Positions 1 through 10,911 of a stretch of DNA of 64,000 nucleotides are shown here, piece by piece. The stretch comes from Ectocarpus siliculosus (Eukaryota; Sar; Phaeophyceae; Ectocarpales; Ectocarpaceae), in contig FN649737.1 of NCBI GenBank assembly GCA_000310025.1, positions 1,619,441-1,683,440 on the forward strand, given 5' to 3'. The first letter of the stretch is position 1; each line of letters starts with the position of its first letter. Made by a program: the position numbers and the translations under genes. The notes below the pieces were generated by a model, which was not told the DNA's origin, made no database searches, and saw only the letters and a list, made by a program, of their open reading frames with translations.

Positions 1-150
1 TGTGGCTTCCGCATCACCACGTGCATGTATACCAACAAAACTACGGCCGCAGTCGGGTGATACGCTGTGACCGCACCTGCAACTCTTTCGCTTCACACGC
101 CGTGTCTGCGTCTATCACGGCTGTGTGAATCCCCGGTTGGTGCATCTCAG

Positions 151-1904
151 GCGGCCAAGGAGGCGGCCAGGGACCCTAGTATGGTCGGTGACGGCGTGGC
201 CCGGCTGTACAAGAGCCGGTACGACAGCATCTCCAGCTACCTGCACTACTGCAAGAGGAGGGAAGAGAACCCCATGCACGTGCTCGAGGTGATGTGGCAA
301 CCATATACCAATCCAATGCCTGCTTCCTTTTTAATAATGTTCGCTATCAGTGGTAGTCTGGACCTGAAGCACAGGCAGGAACAAGAATAGCAAAGGGTAC
401 AATTTCGACGAAAGAAAGTGTTTTTTTTGTCGTAGAACAACGCTCGCCCTGCATGGCTAACTTTGTGTCGCCGTCACCTCCGTGATGATTGATTCTGTTA
501 AACAAGGGGGCGGTGAACGACGTGCATCGCTGCAACCGTTTTGTGTCCAATGTGCGTTGGCAGAGCACCGACCATGCCGGGAAGGCAAAGAGTTCACTAC
601 AAGTACACGTCTCCCGGTGGTGTGTCTGGGTCTTGACAGATGGATCGCTTCGCATTGTGGTCGGGATTAGATGAAGCGCCCGGCTTGTTTAGTGCACCAA
701 CTGCTGTCTCCCGCAGAATTCGATGTGAAACAGTAGCGTCCCCGAAGGTCTCGTCACTACCAGTGCCGCCTGACACGGAGAAAGGTGGACGTGGACGACG
801 GACTGCTGTGTTCCGTGCCTTCGACGGCCGCACGCCGCCGTTCGACGCTCCTCCTGATTGCGTTTCACTGCACTGTGTCTCGGTGGTGGTCGCAGACGTA
901 CAACGACATCCCGTGCGAGGTCGACAAGGGAGCCGAGAGCTTCCTCGTGGAGAACGGAGTGGACCGAGCCCTCGCCTTTCACGTCGCTCACCTCTTCGCA
1001 AGGTGATGAATGAACCGGGTGTCTTTCTTCGGTTGTTCCCCGAGGGCAGCTCAGAAAAGACTGTGTGCTCCTTTGCTATCATAGCTGTTGAACGCGCGAT
1101 GCTGCCGCGGTTGCTTGTGCGGTGGCATCGATCGTGGGCACCCCGGCCGTTTGCCTTGTTGGATACCACAGGACTAGAGTCGGCGGCTTTCAGCGCGAGC
1201 GAAAAGACGCGGTTGCTTGTGTGTGGTGGCATCGATCGTGGGAACCGCGGCCGTTTGCGTTGTTTGCTACAGAACCAGACTCTGCCGTCAGCAACACGAC
1301 TTGACCGACTTACTTGTCTGTCGCTTTCGCTCGCAACAACAGCGTGGGGGGGGAGCATCAGATATTACCGTTCAACATAACGGCCGACCCTAAAGGATCT
1401 TGTTCTGGCAGAGCTTTTCGTGGGGCACCAGGTTGTCACGGGGCCCCTATGATATATCGTTTCGCGGCATTGATAAATAGTCAGGCTTGACTGTTGTCCC
1501 CTCCGGCATGGCATGGAGGCTCCTTGCCTGGTACACCGGGGAGATGACGGTCAAGAGTAATGTGAATGAAAAATTGCCATCTTTTTGCGGGGTGTCGTCG
1601 TCGTGGTGTGTGCCGCCGTGCAGGGATCCTCTGGTGATCTTCGACGGCGCGGTGGAGGAGGTGGACGACACGACGGCCACGGAGCACTTCGAGAACATAC
1701 AGTCCACCAACTGGCAGACCGTGCGCTGGAAGCCGCCCCCGCCCAGAGAGAACGAGGACTCCCCAAGAATCGGTTGGAGGTATATTATACATCGGCCTTC
1801 GGGTCATCGGATGAGTGGTGGTTGAGGAGGCTTGCCGTTGTTGTTGCAGTGTTGACTGGGAAAAGAAATACTCCCCAAGAATTCGGCTGGAGGCTTGCTG
1901 CTGC

Positions 1905-1935
<31 letters not shown>

Positions 1936-1999
1936 GCCATCTTGACTTTCTGGACTTGGGATCATCGGATCAGTGATGCCGGGTTGGGAAGGCGTGCCG

Positions 2000-2033
<34 letters not shown>

Positions 2034-2719
2034 GATCTTGAGGCTTGCCGTTGTTGTTGTCACCGTCTTGACTTTGAAAAAATCGTCCCTACCCCCCTGT
2101 CCATCAACTCCGGTGTCATGTCCTCCAAGGCAATGATTCCGTGGCCACGAGGACTTGGGGGCCAAATTGAGGTTGGAAGTACGGGTTTAAAAAAGGAGCC
2201 TGGGAGGGAGTAGTAGTCAGCACACGAAAACGCCCAAATCTCCGTCAGACACGACGGCTGTACCCACCACTGTGAAAAAAACAAAAGTACAACCAACGAT
2301 AAGGGAGGGTGCATGGTGGGGTCTTCCTGAAACACGGCATCCCACAGACGAATGTGTGCTACAACAACGACGTCTTTGGGTTGACGAATCGGGCCGACTC
2401 CGCCAATCAAAAGTCGAACCGCACTTCTTGCGGCCGCGTGCGTGCAGGACGGAGTTCCGGTCCATGGAGATGCAGACCACCGACGCGGAGAACGCGGCGT
2501 TCACGGTGTTCGTGGTGCTGGTGACGAGGGTCATCCTGGCGTTCGACCTCAACCTCTACATCCCTCTGAGCAAGGTGGACGATAACATGAAGAGGGCGCA
2601 CAGCAGGGACGGCGTGCACCAGCACAAGGCGAGGCGTAGCTGATTTGATCACCAGTCGGGGTTTTAGGCCGTGCTGCGTATCAGCGCATACGAGGCGGGT
2701 GGCGTGTAGTAAGCAGTAG

Positions 2720-2757
<38 letters not shown>

Positions 2758-5738
2758 CTCTCTATCGGACTAAATAGGCGTGAGATGTATGGAGGGGGTG
2801 TCGACAGAGGACGTGTTGTATGTCTTTTGACAATCCGCGCCGGATATCAGACCTGTTGGTTTCGAACCTGGCGGTGACGTGTTAACATCTCTTGAGAGAA
2901 CCACCTCTTCGTCTAGACGCGAGGGCCTCGTGACTTCATTGTGTACCTCGTCCGCTGGTTCGGTTCCGACCGACTTTCCCTACAGTTCTGGTGGCGAATG
3001 CACATGGCCCCTCCCGACAACGCTAAAGCGGCGGCGGCGAACCACAGCGGTGCCGGCGAAGAAAACGGCCACGGCAAGGGCGATGATAGCGGCACCGGTG
3101 CACCAATGTCACACCCCTGTGAAGAAAGCCACGGTGGCGACGGTGGCACCTCTTCTGCCGTCGATCAAGAACACAAGGCGTGCGACGTACACGCGCAAGG
3201 TGTGAGATTTCTGAGATTTTCTGTCCGTCCTGGATGGACCGTCAAATTGCTGCTCTGTTCTCCCTCGCACTCACCCTCGTGTCCATTTTTTCTCTTGGCT
3301 TTTTTTTGTTGCGTTTACTCGGGGTGTTGTTGCCCCCTTCTTCCCCTCACTCGTAGTTTTTAACCTTTGGTTCACATTTTGGTTCATCTTTTGGTTCTTA
3401 GGGCACGAGGAGATGACGATTGAGGAGATCATGCTGGGGAAGGGCGACTACTACCCTGGCCTCGTCCCCCTTGTCTACGCCTACCTGGGACACATCGGGT
3501 GTGATGCTGCGACGATGGATACGGTCGATCAGGTGCGGCATCTCCACTTTGTTGAAGAGCTGCAGCTCAGCAGTTGCTGCTTTGACATATATCTCACTCC
3601 TATGTACGGCGTTTCTTTTTGTGTGAGGTTTGTGACGGACTTGCTTGGGAAACCTGTTGCTCCGGGTTCATGAGCAGGAGATGGGAGAGATGGTATCGAT
3701 AGAAATGTTGTTGGACAGCAAGCCGTAGTGTTTCACCACTTGGCTGGCTCCACGCCTCGCCGTGTACCTACAGTACGTGGGTGCGATGTTCGTAGCGCGA
3801 CGGTGTTGTCCTTCCGTCGGCCTACGTGTTTCCGAACACGCCCCAAAGCCTCCTGCCGTTTCAAGCTACAAAACGATCCTCTCTCGACTGCACCCTGCCG
3901 TAACGTCCTAGGTTGTTTGTGCCCGCGCGCCTTAGTTCCCTCCTCTCTCCAGTAACGGTAAGGGACGATTGGCCATCTGGGATCGGTCCTGTGGAAGCAA
4001 TGCTCCGTCCTCTCGAGGACGCGTGGTCAATGGTCAAACCGCTTATGCATGCAAAACATAAGAGTACACCTCCCCCCCCCCCCGTGCCAGTGCCCTTTTT
4101 TCTTTCTTTCTATTTTGACTCCCCTCCCTTTACGCATGCTGCCGCAGTACATGATCCTGATTTGCAAGCGCGCCAGCGGAGAGCTCAAGACGTCCGCGTC
4201 CTGGATCCGCGACTTCGTACACGAGCACCCGGCGTACAAGCAGGACTCGGTCGTGTCAGAGGAGATCGCACACGACCTTGTCATGGAGCTGAGAGCAATT
4301 GGGGAGGTGGGGGCTTACCTTGTCCTTTTGTCTTTTCCCGCGTGGGCCTCTGTTCGTGATTTTGATGGGGAAGACTTGCTTGACCTCAAAGCCCTACAGC
4401 GTTACGGCGTTATTTTCCTGATAGTGATGGAAGACCTGCTTGACGCCAAGCCGTAGCCCTACCGCCTCTCGTCTTCTCTCTGTCTCTAGCCCGATTGTCT
4501 GTAGCCTCACAACATCTCGTCATGAGAAAATGTCCGGGCTGTTTCATTCCAGAAGTTTCATGTTTGACAGCCGTTGACCGCGCATCCCCCTTCGCAGCCC
4601 ACGATTACCCCGGTCACACGTTTGCCACACGTTTGCCACACTGCCGCACAACATCGTTGTAAACCCTGAAAGCAGTGTCCCTGATGGTTGTGTCCCTGAC
4701 CTGCCTCTAAAGGTTGTCTTGCCCGTGGTTGTGCCCCTGCCGGTCGCTCTGTCTATGTTTTGCCGTCTTTCGGTGCAGGGAGAGAAGCACGCACCGTCGC
4801 TGCTTGGCGGTTTGCACATCAGTCCGATCAGACCCAAGCAGGCCTACGACGTGCCGCTTTCCTCCACCAAGGTGTCGGGCTCCTGCCTGGCGTTCCTCGT
4901 CAAGAAGTACACGTGAGTTCAGTCGCTGTGTATCCGCGCTGGGGTTTCGCGCGCTGCCCGCCACGCGATTTCGACCTCGTGCTGGGAAGAGAACGAACGC
5001 TTGAGATAGATTCCCACAAACCGTTGGTGCTGCAGGGTGTGCACGCTTTGTCCCTTCTGAACACTCCGTTCCGCAAGGACCCAAATCGGAGGTGTATGTT
5101 CCCTCTTTAGTCGATACCATGTGAAGGGTTTTACTGCCATGTGAAGGGATTTACTGGCTGGTATTAATAGCGTATACCTTCACGGCCCAACACTGCTGTG
5201 CCGGTCCGTGAGAAGGGAATTCCGCGCGTGGTTTTTTACTGGCCTCTGTGGCGTGTTGCCGCTCAAGCTGTCATGCATTTGTTTACCTCGGGGCGACTTG
5301 TTCATGAAGGGCTTGCTGAATACCTTTACGAGGTGTACTAAATACGTCGTGGCGTGCTCTTCTTGTGAAGTCCTTTAACCCCTTTACAGTTCCCGTCCCC
5401 TTGAGGCTTTCGACCCCTTTGCGATGCCGTCGAACTGCTGTCGCAACAGCATGAGGGACCGGTGGACCGAGCGCGACCGACAGCTCAACGCCACGCTGAC
5501 CGAGAAAACCACCCAGACTCCGCCCTCTACCCCCGAATCGATGCCTCGAGGAGACAGCACTACCAGCTCCTCGAGCGCCGCCTCGCAAGTAGGCCCGCTG
5601 ATATCCTTGTCTGGCTCGGGAGACCCCACCGCCGGGGCCGCCGCGGCCGGCGTCAAAGGCGGCGGCGGCGGCGGCGGCGGCAAGCTCGATTCCCCCGGGC
5701 TGCGAGCGACTCGCGAGACCTCCATGTCGTACTACTGA
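151..5738 (+). CDS. GCLC: Glutamate-cysteine ligase catalytic subunit (C-terminal ~540 residues; 5' part lies before the window)
   Basis: Joins L-glutamate to L-cysteine with ATP, the first and usually rate-limiting step of glutathione synthesis. Exons, each checked for phase: 151-288, 896-1002, 1624-1779, 2448-2628, 2986-3199, 3402-3532, 4148-4306, 4779-4913, 5036-5091 (tentative), 5390-5738 (acceptor could be 5450). Family landmarks appear in the expected order: YKSRYDSI, a HVAHLF block, the signature [11 protein letters not shown] followed by [52 protein letters not shown], and HPAYKQDSV. The KFWWR block spans a GC-AG intron (donor at 2629). The C-terminus runs past the usual animal end into a tail rich in Ser, Thr and Gly with an eight-glycine run, ending in a TGA at 5736-5738. 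Exon 5036-5091 is supported only by splice sites and by making the phases fit. Introns carry GTT and TG microsatellites. The eukaryotic GCS family call is firm. Confidence 0.92.
1108..1265. repeat. Diverged tandem duplication in a GCLC intron
   Basis: Two imperfect copies of a unit of about 100 bp. Copy one starts near 1109 (CGGTTGCTTGTGCGGTGGC) and copy two near 1211; both continue through GCATCGATCGTGGG into GGCCGTTTG. The repeat lies wholly inside the intron 1003-1623, and no function is visible. Confidence 0.6.
1896..2060. repeat. GTT/TTG trinucleotide repeats in a GCLC intron
   Basis: Two runs of GTT units (about 1901-1937 and 1999-2033) and shorter ones near 2049, separated by near-identical spacers containing GGCTTGCCGTTG-like text. 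This suggests local duplication of a microsatellite-bearing unit. All of it lies in the intron 1780-2447; the valine runs in overlapping open frames are artefacts of it. Confidence 0.7.
2719..2754. repeat. TG dinucleotide microsatellite
   Basis: About 16 consecutive TG units inside the GCLC intron 2629-2985, the intron that begins with a GC donor. Confidence 0.85.
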
Positions 5739-8054
5739 GGAATTTTCTTCGGTGGGTGGGTGGGTGAATATCGCTCCGGTTTTTGATCTGTTTACGAACA
5801 AAGCGTCGAGGTATCCTCGCATCCCGTGGTGGATGGTCGAGTTCGTGGACAAAAAAAGTCCCAGCAATCTCATGCCGGTAAGAGTTGGAAAACGCGTGTC
5901 CGTGAGTGTAAATTTCTTGGAGGTTATCTGATGTGAGGGCAAGACTACTGCTGTCGTTGAAGCCCTTCTCGAGATAACGACATGGGTACGTATACCCCCG
6001 CGAGAGGGAACCTTCTGCGTGCCCCCCGGATCGTAGCTGTCTCAGTGGAGAACGTACCCTAGGCACATTCGGCCAGAGCAGCAGAAGAGTTAGATGGCAT
6101 AAAGTCCCCTCAGTTTTCTTATTGTTTGTGGGCGTTGCTTGTGGTGTGGGGCGTGGTTTTCCCGCTGGGGGAGGGGATTCCGCTTCCTCCGTTTTGTGGC
6201 GCGGGGGGGGGGGCGGGCGGTTGGACTTGTTGCATAACAGACGTAAATTTGCGGTGCCGATGGCGAGTAGAATGGTTTGGAGCTGGAAGCACCACAACCA
6301 TGGTGGTTCGCGTTCTCCTAACGAGCGGACAGCCAAACGTCGCACCATAGATGTTTAGTAGGAGTAGTCCACATATGCCGTGTCTCCCCATGTCATGCAT
6401 GCAACACTTGAAGGTCGTTCCGGGGTCACGGCAATACGTTTGGTCGCTAGGGTGCTAAATAGCGTGTTGTTTTGCCCGTGGGAGGGGCAACTGCACGGCC
6501 ATGAGAATAATTTACCTCGCCTCGTTAGCGCGGTAGAGCCTTGTGGCACCCTTGGTATCCTCTGCATCGGTACTTTGCCACCCTTTTGGGTGCAAAATCA
6601 ACCAATCTTGGTGCGAATCCCCTGGGCTACTCGGTTGGAGATGAAAAACGTAATGCCGGCATATGTCCAAAGGAGGTGTCGAATACTCCATGGTCTAGAG
6701 CAGGAGCACCCACGACTTCTATAGGCGGCCCGACGGGGATGACTTGGTGTTTCCGTGTCAACAATTTTTTCCGCGGTCGCTTTATACATGTGCGGAACAG
6801 GAGGTGATTGGTTGAACGGATGAAATCATATTTGTATTTTATTGATGAGGTTCGCGTTGGATTGAGTACCAAGATGTTGGAAATGACATGACAGAGAGTG
6901 ACAAGTTCGCGCAAACGATGTGGCGATGCGCTCTCAGGGGCTACAGGGGGTAACAGGGACGGCTTGCTGCTTAATCTCCTACGTGGTGCTCCTTGCGTGG
7001 TTCGACATGATACATTTTCGGGACATAGGCCTCGAAATACTGGTCGGGATCTTGGAAAATAGTACCAAGGAAATAGTTTATTCAGTTGACGCGGTTGAAA
7101 CGCTGGATACGATCTTGTACGTGGGGGACAGGAAGCCAGATTTTGTTGTTTGTTTTTGCCGGAGTGAACGGGGGCTCGGCCTACAATTGACGTAGGCGCC
7201 GTGGTGGTGTGAGTTGCGGAGCTCTTGTTCATGATGGGGTGGGGTTAGCGGTGACCGTCATCGATATGGCCTCTAGATTGCCTGACGTTTTCTTGCGTAT
7301 GCACGGCTGCCTTCCAGGGCAGCGTTTAAGGACGAGGCAAATCTCAACCATTGAGTGTTGACTTGTCTGGGGAGAGACAATTTGAAAAGGATCAACCGGG
7401 TCGCGGGAGGCGTTGAACGTTTCAATGGCGCTTAGAACTGCTCCTGCGGTGCCCATCATGAAAATGTTGGGTTGTTGGTGGCGTCGGACTGTAGGCCCAA
7501 CAACCTCGTTTCTTTGTGCAAAGTCGTTAGTAGACTAAGTATGGGAGACATGGGTGCTTTTGATAATACATGCTTGAATTGCTGACGGCTTCTAGTGAAG
7601 AGTTCATCTCAAATGCCAGCGATGATGTCGTGATGATGTTACCGCTCGCGAGACTGCTGGTACTCGAGAAGAAAGCGCCCGAGGGAGGGCGGCTGATGCT
7701 GTTGAGCCAGTTTCGCTTTACTTCACAAAATCAAGGCAATACAGTGGTATTCTCGGGTAAATACATGTAGTCTGCTGTGTGGATCCCCGCAGCTCTTGCT
7801 GGGGAAAGAGAAGGAAGGCCTGTGTCGGTGGGGTATTTTGTAGGAAGGACATCGAGAGCGGCGGCGGGTAAACGTAAACATCCACTTTATTTCTATTTTA
7901 TTATTTGTCCATCTAGATGGCTAGTGTAGTGTTGCGTCGATCACAATCAATGAGAGTTCTGTGGAAGTATTTTGAGAAAGGGCATTTGTTTTACTAGTCG
8001 ATATGTGTGGCCGGAAGACTAACAGAAGTTCAACTTGTCCTACACGCGTGAACA
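5739..8054. other. 3' flank of the ligase gene; no gene seen
   Basis: This 2.3 kb follows the GCLC stop. Open frames here (for example 5653-6348 minus and 6920-7195 plus) are short, show no recognisable motif and have no convincing splice-linked partners. Part is presumably the GCLC 3' UTR, which tends to be long in brown algae. No poly(A) signal could be assigned. Confidence 0.5.
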
Positions 8055-8265
8055 CCGTAGGCGACATGACACAAGATACCACACTCCCCGGACCGACTTT
8101 CAAAGCTCGATTACTCCACAGCAGCAACAGCAGCGGTGCCGCCAATGGCGGCGTTGGAACTGCCTCGTCGAGGGCTTTCGGTGAACGTGTCACTTGATTT
8201 TTTACACCCTGTTCATCGAGGAGTGTTGAAAATCGGTCGAGGGTGTGTGTATCCTGTGTCATCGA
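8055..8265. mobile_element. MITE, TA-flanked family, copy 1 (degraded ends)
   Basis: Non-coding element with long terminal inverted repeats of about 50 bp. The left end reads CCGTAGGCGACATGACACAA and then GATACCACACTCCCC; the reverse complement of the right end near 8265 reads CGATGACACAGGATACACAC. The same ends recur at 24487-24685, 57551-57765 and 59880-60102, which defines the family. The TA target duplication is not intact in this copy. Confidence 0.7.
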
Positions 8266-10112
8266 AGGTTACAGCAGTCTATGCATGCGCGCATTACAGT
8301 CTAGATTAAAAAAAAAAAGAGCAAGTCGTTGCTGCGAATCTCGATCCGAGCGAGGTACGACGCGCAGTTGTTCTTCCCCCGTCGAGCTGATAACTCGATG
8401 CATACACGTGTAGGCATCGGACAACAACAAGTGTCGGGGTCGGCCAATTGACACGAAACGTGACGGCTCTCGGCTCGTTGTGTTCTGCGGCTGTGCCGGG
8501 CATTTTCTGTCAATTTTCTTCGTTGTTTGCACCATAAAAAATACATATCGGCAGACTCTTCAGCAGTAGACTAGACTATATCTTCGATGCATGGGAACAT
8601 GCCCGCAGTTTTTTCTCTCTCTCACCACCCCACACACCTTCGATAGATCTTAGCACCTATCTCGCCTCTGGTAGCAAGTACAACGTTGTGCCCGTTCGCT
8701 ACCTAGGTTACGCGTGTACGTATCATATGTCATCGTATGCACTTCCATTCGTCCACCATCTACCCGGTCATCCGTTGCTACTGCTGTCGTACCGTTCATT
8801 TCGGGGTTCGCGGTTATTTCGGTTCCAGATTTGTTTGAAACCGTTACCGTTTACACCCTCAGCGCCACTCAGCAGCAGCAACAACATCGTAGACTTTGGC
8901 TGTGCGTTCTGCGAGGCTCCGTATAGAACTACTGCTGTAGATCATGAGATAACTTAGGCCGGCTGCTGTTGTTTCTCTCGGGCTCTGTCCACGGGAAAGA
9001 GAATAACGATTGTGTCGGTTCGGAGTGTCCCTGTCCTGATCGTCACTTTATTTCACGAATCATTTACGAATCATTTTCTGTTCCTCCTCGGGGTAAGATA
9101 CACGGAACCGGGGCGCTTATTCAACGTCATTGTGTCGCCGCGCACCTGTCACACCCCGTTGCCTTGGTGTACATATTCCCTCTGCCCTCTCTCATCAGTG
9201 ACTCGCCTTCACAAAAGCACACGCCGCGAAAGTTCTGCACTACTCCCTCGTGGCACGAGAGGGGACCATTGAAAGCAACAGGAGGCGTTGCACTGCGCTG
9301 GTGTGCGACGGCTGTAACTCGAGAAGGGGCTGTAAAACTCCGTGCCTAAAATTCCGTGGTATTCCTTCTCCTATCATACCTTACGGAGGTGAGAAACATA
9401 CGCAGCCCGCGCTATGCTACGTTTCGTATGCTGCCATTCCCAAGTGGTTTTAAACCTTTTCGTGGAGTTGGTTTGGTTGGTCGTCTCCGGACGGTGTGTG
9501 TGTCGTGCATCCGTTGCGTTTGCCGGCATATGTTGCGTATTGTTCTGCAACTCTGACGGCTATACCGTTCACTCCAGGAAAGGATAAACGAACTCCAGGA
9601 AAGGATAAACGTTCATCATCCTTATTCTTTCGTGGCCCATGAAGATGAAGCTAGCGTCGCCTGAACGTGTGGAGTACATATGTATACTGTAGTACAGAGG
9701 GTTTCATCGGCCTCTTCGAGCCACGGGTGTCTACCCTGCTGCCCACCGAGTAGACTATGGTTAAGTCTTTCTGTTGCTGACTTGCCTTCTCAACGGCACA
9801 ACAAGATTCCGTCTTCACGGCCTTTCTATGCGTACGTACCGTGTGTGTAGCCTCGCCGTCTCCATGTTTGCATAAGTTTTCAACTGCCCGCATTGCCGCT
9901 AAACATGAAAGTACAAAATGCGAAGTACCAAATACCACACATATATAAATGTGGCGTAAACCCGCGTCACACGCGGGCGGGCGTGCTGCGTAGGAGGATA
10001 TCAAAAGAGCCGTCAGTCGTAAGTAGACTGCTGTAATCTATACACAAACCCCATTGCCTCATCAACCATTTGCGTCAACAGGTAGTCTCTTTTCTGGATA
10101 GTCTATTTTCTA
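8266..10112. other. Intergenic, no gene seen
   Basis: Open frames on both strands are short and motif-free. The stretch holds four copies of the dispersed octamer ACTGCTGT/ACAGCAGT or close variants and a partial 20-bp duplication of AACTCCAGGAAAGGATAAAC around 9570-9610. No RNA gene was recognised. Confidence 0.45.
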
Positions 10113-10478
10113 AAAACCCTGACCGCTCAGGCACGCTAAAGGCGTGCCCCCCGGGCAAACGCAGCGAGGCCCGCCGCAAGCGAAAAATTTTGGGGTCAGG
10201 CAAAATCTAAGGCATTTGCCTGAGAGGGCCGATTCGTTGCCTGAGATGCCTGATTTTTGTCCTGGGCCTTTGCCTAAGAACGAAACCTACTAATTTCAAG
10301 TAACATTTTTTCAAGAATAGAGACGGGTCATACGGGGGTGATCATCGTGGCTCCTCTCCGTGTGTAGTTTAGAGCTGCTGTAGGAGCAATCAGGCAAAAA
10401 ACACCGCCTCAGGCAAACATCTCATAGAAACGCCCTCTCAGGCAACACGTCAAGCATGCCCGATCGGTCAGGGTTTAT
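10113..10478. mobile_element. Small non-autonomous element with terminal inverted repeats
   Basis: The left end reads AAACCCTGACCGCTCAGG (from about 10114) and the right end, reverse-complemented, reads TAAACCCTGACCGATCGGG (to about 10476). The interior of about 330 bp has no ORF and many alternating TTGCCTGAG and CTCAGGCAA words, so much of it could pair with itself. The ends sit in TA-rich flanks, so a TA target duplication is possible but not proven. It differs in sequence from the CCGTA-ended MITE family. Confidence 0.6.
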
Positions 10479-10674
10479 AATACGGTATTTTCTCAAGTAT
10501 TTTCCAAGAACCTCATCGCCAAACCATTCGTTCACAAGAAGACAGTCTCGCCTACAGCCTCAAAACGTCTGCACCCGCCATTTGCGTTTGTCGCCCCGTG
10601 CTTGCGATGCGACCGTCGGATCGCAGGCTCCCATCGTTCTTCACGCTTGGCGGTGAAAAAAAAACACCCAGAAG

Positions 10675-10911
10675 ATGTGGAGTGCTTCCCTAGGGCCGGT
10701 GACGGTCTCCATCGGGACCATCTGCATCGCAGTTGTCGCGATAATGTTCTTCTGCTGTTTGTGCTGCCTCCTCAGCCCGACGTACAGGAATGTGAGGGCA
10801 GGGAAATCCGTTCCTTTTGGCGGGCAGAAGTTTGACCCGACCGCAGAGGGAACCATTTGGCCAAGCAGGCGAGGGCAAAGGGCAAAAATCGACATCCCTT
10901 CTGCTGTATGA
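10675..10911 (+). CDS. Possible small membrane protein or single exon, unrecognised
   Basis: A 78-codon open frame starts ATGTGGAGTGCT and encodes a short N-terminus, one strongly hydrophobic stretch rich in Ile, Val, Phe and Cys (about residues 8-33, with CCLCC) and a basic hydrophilic tail. The composition suits a tail-in membrane peptide. An internal GTGAGG at about 10791 could be a splice donor, in which case this is only one exon. No family is recognised and nothing nearby supports a role. Chance is a real alternative. Confidence 0.25.
   Translation: MWSASLGPVTVSIGTICIAVVAIMFFCCLCCLLSPTYRNVRAGKSVPFGGQKFDPTAEGTIWPSRRGQRAKIDIPSAV

Noticed and set aside
597-1380. Long overlapping ORFs on both strands (253 and 246 codons)
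   Set aside because: They run across a proven ligase exon and its introns; the real exon 896-1002 is in another frame and matches the family.
1585-2165. ORFs with long Val or Thr runs
   Set aside because: They are translations of GTT microsatellites in a ligase intron.
7921-8262. Minus-strand peptide shared between 8 kb and 60 kb as a conserved gene
   Set aside because: The similarity is due to two copies of the same MITE; neither has a start, splice sites or family match.
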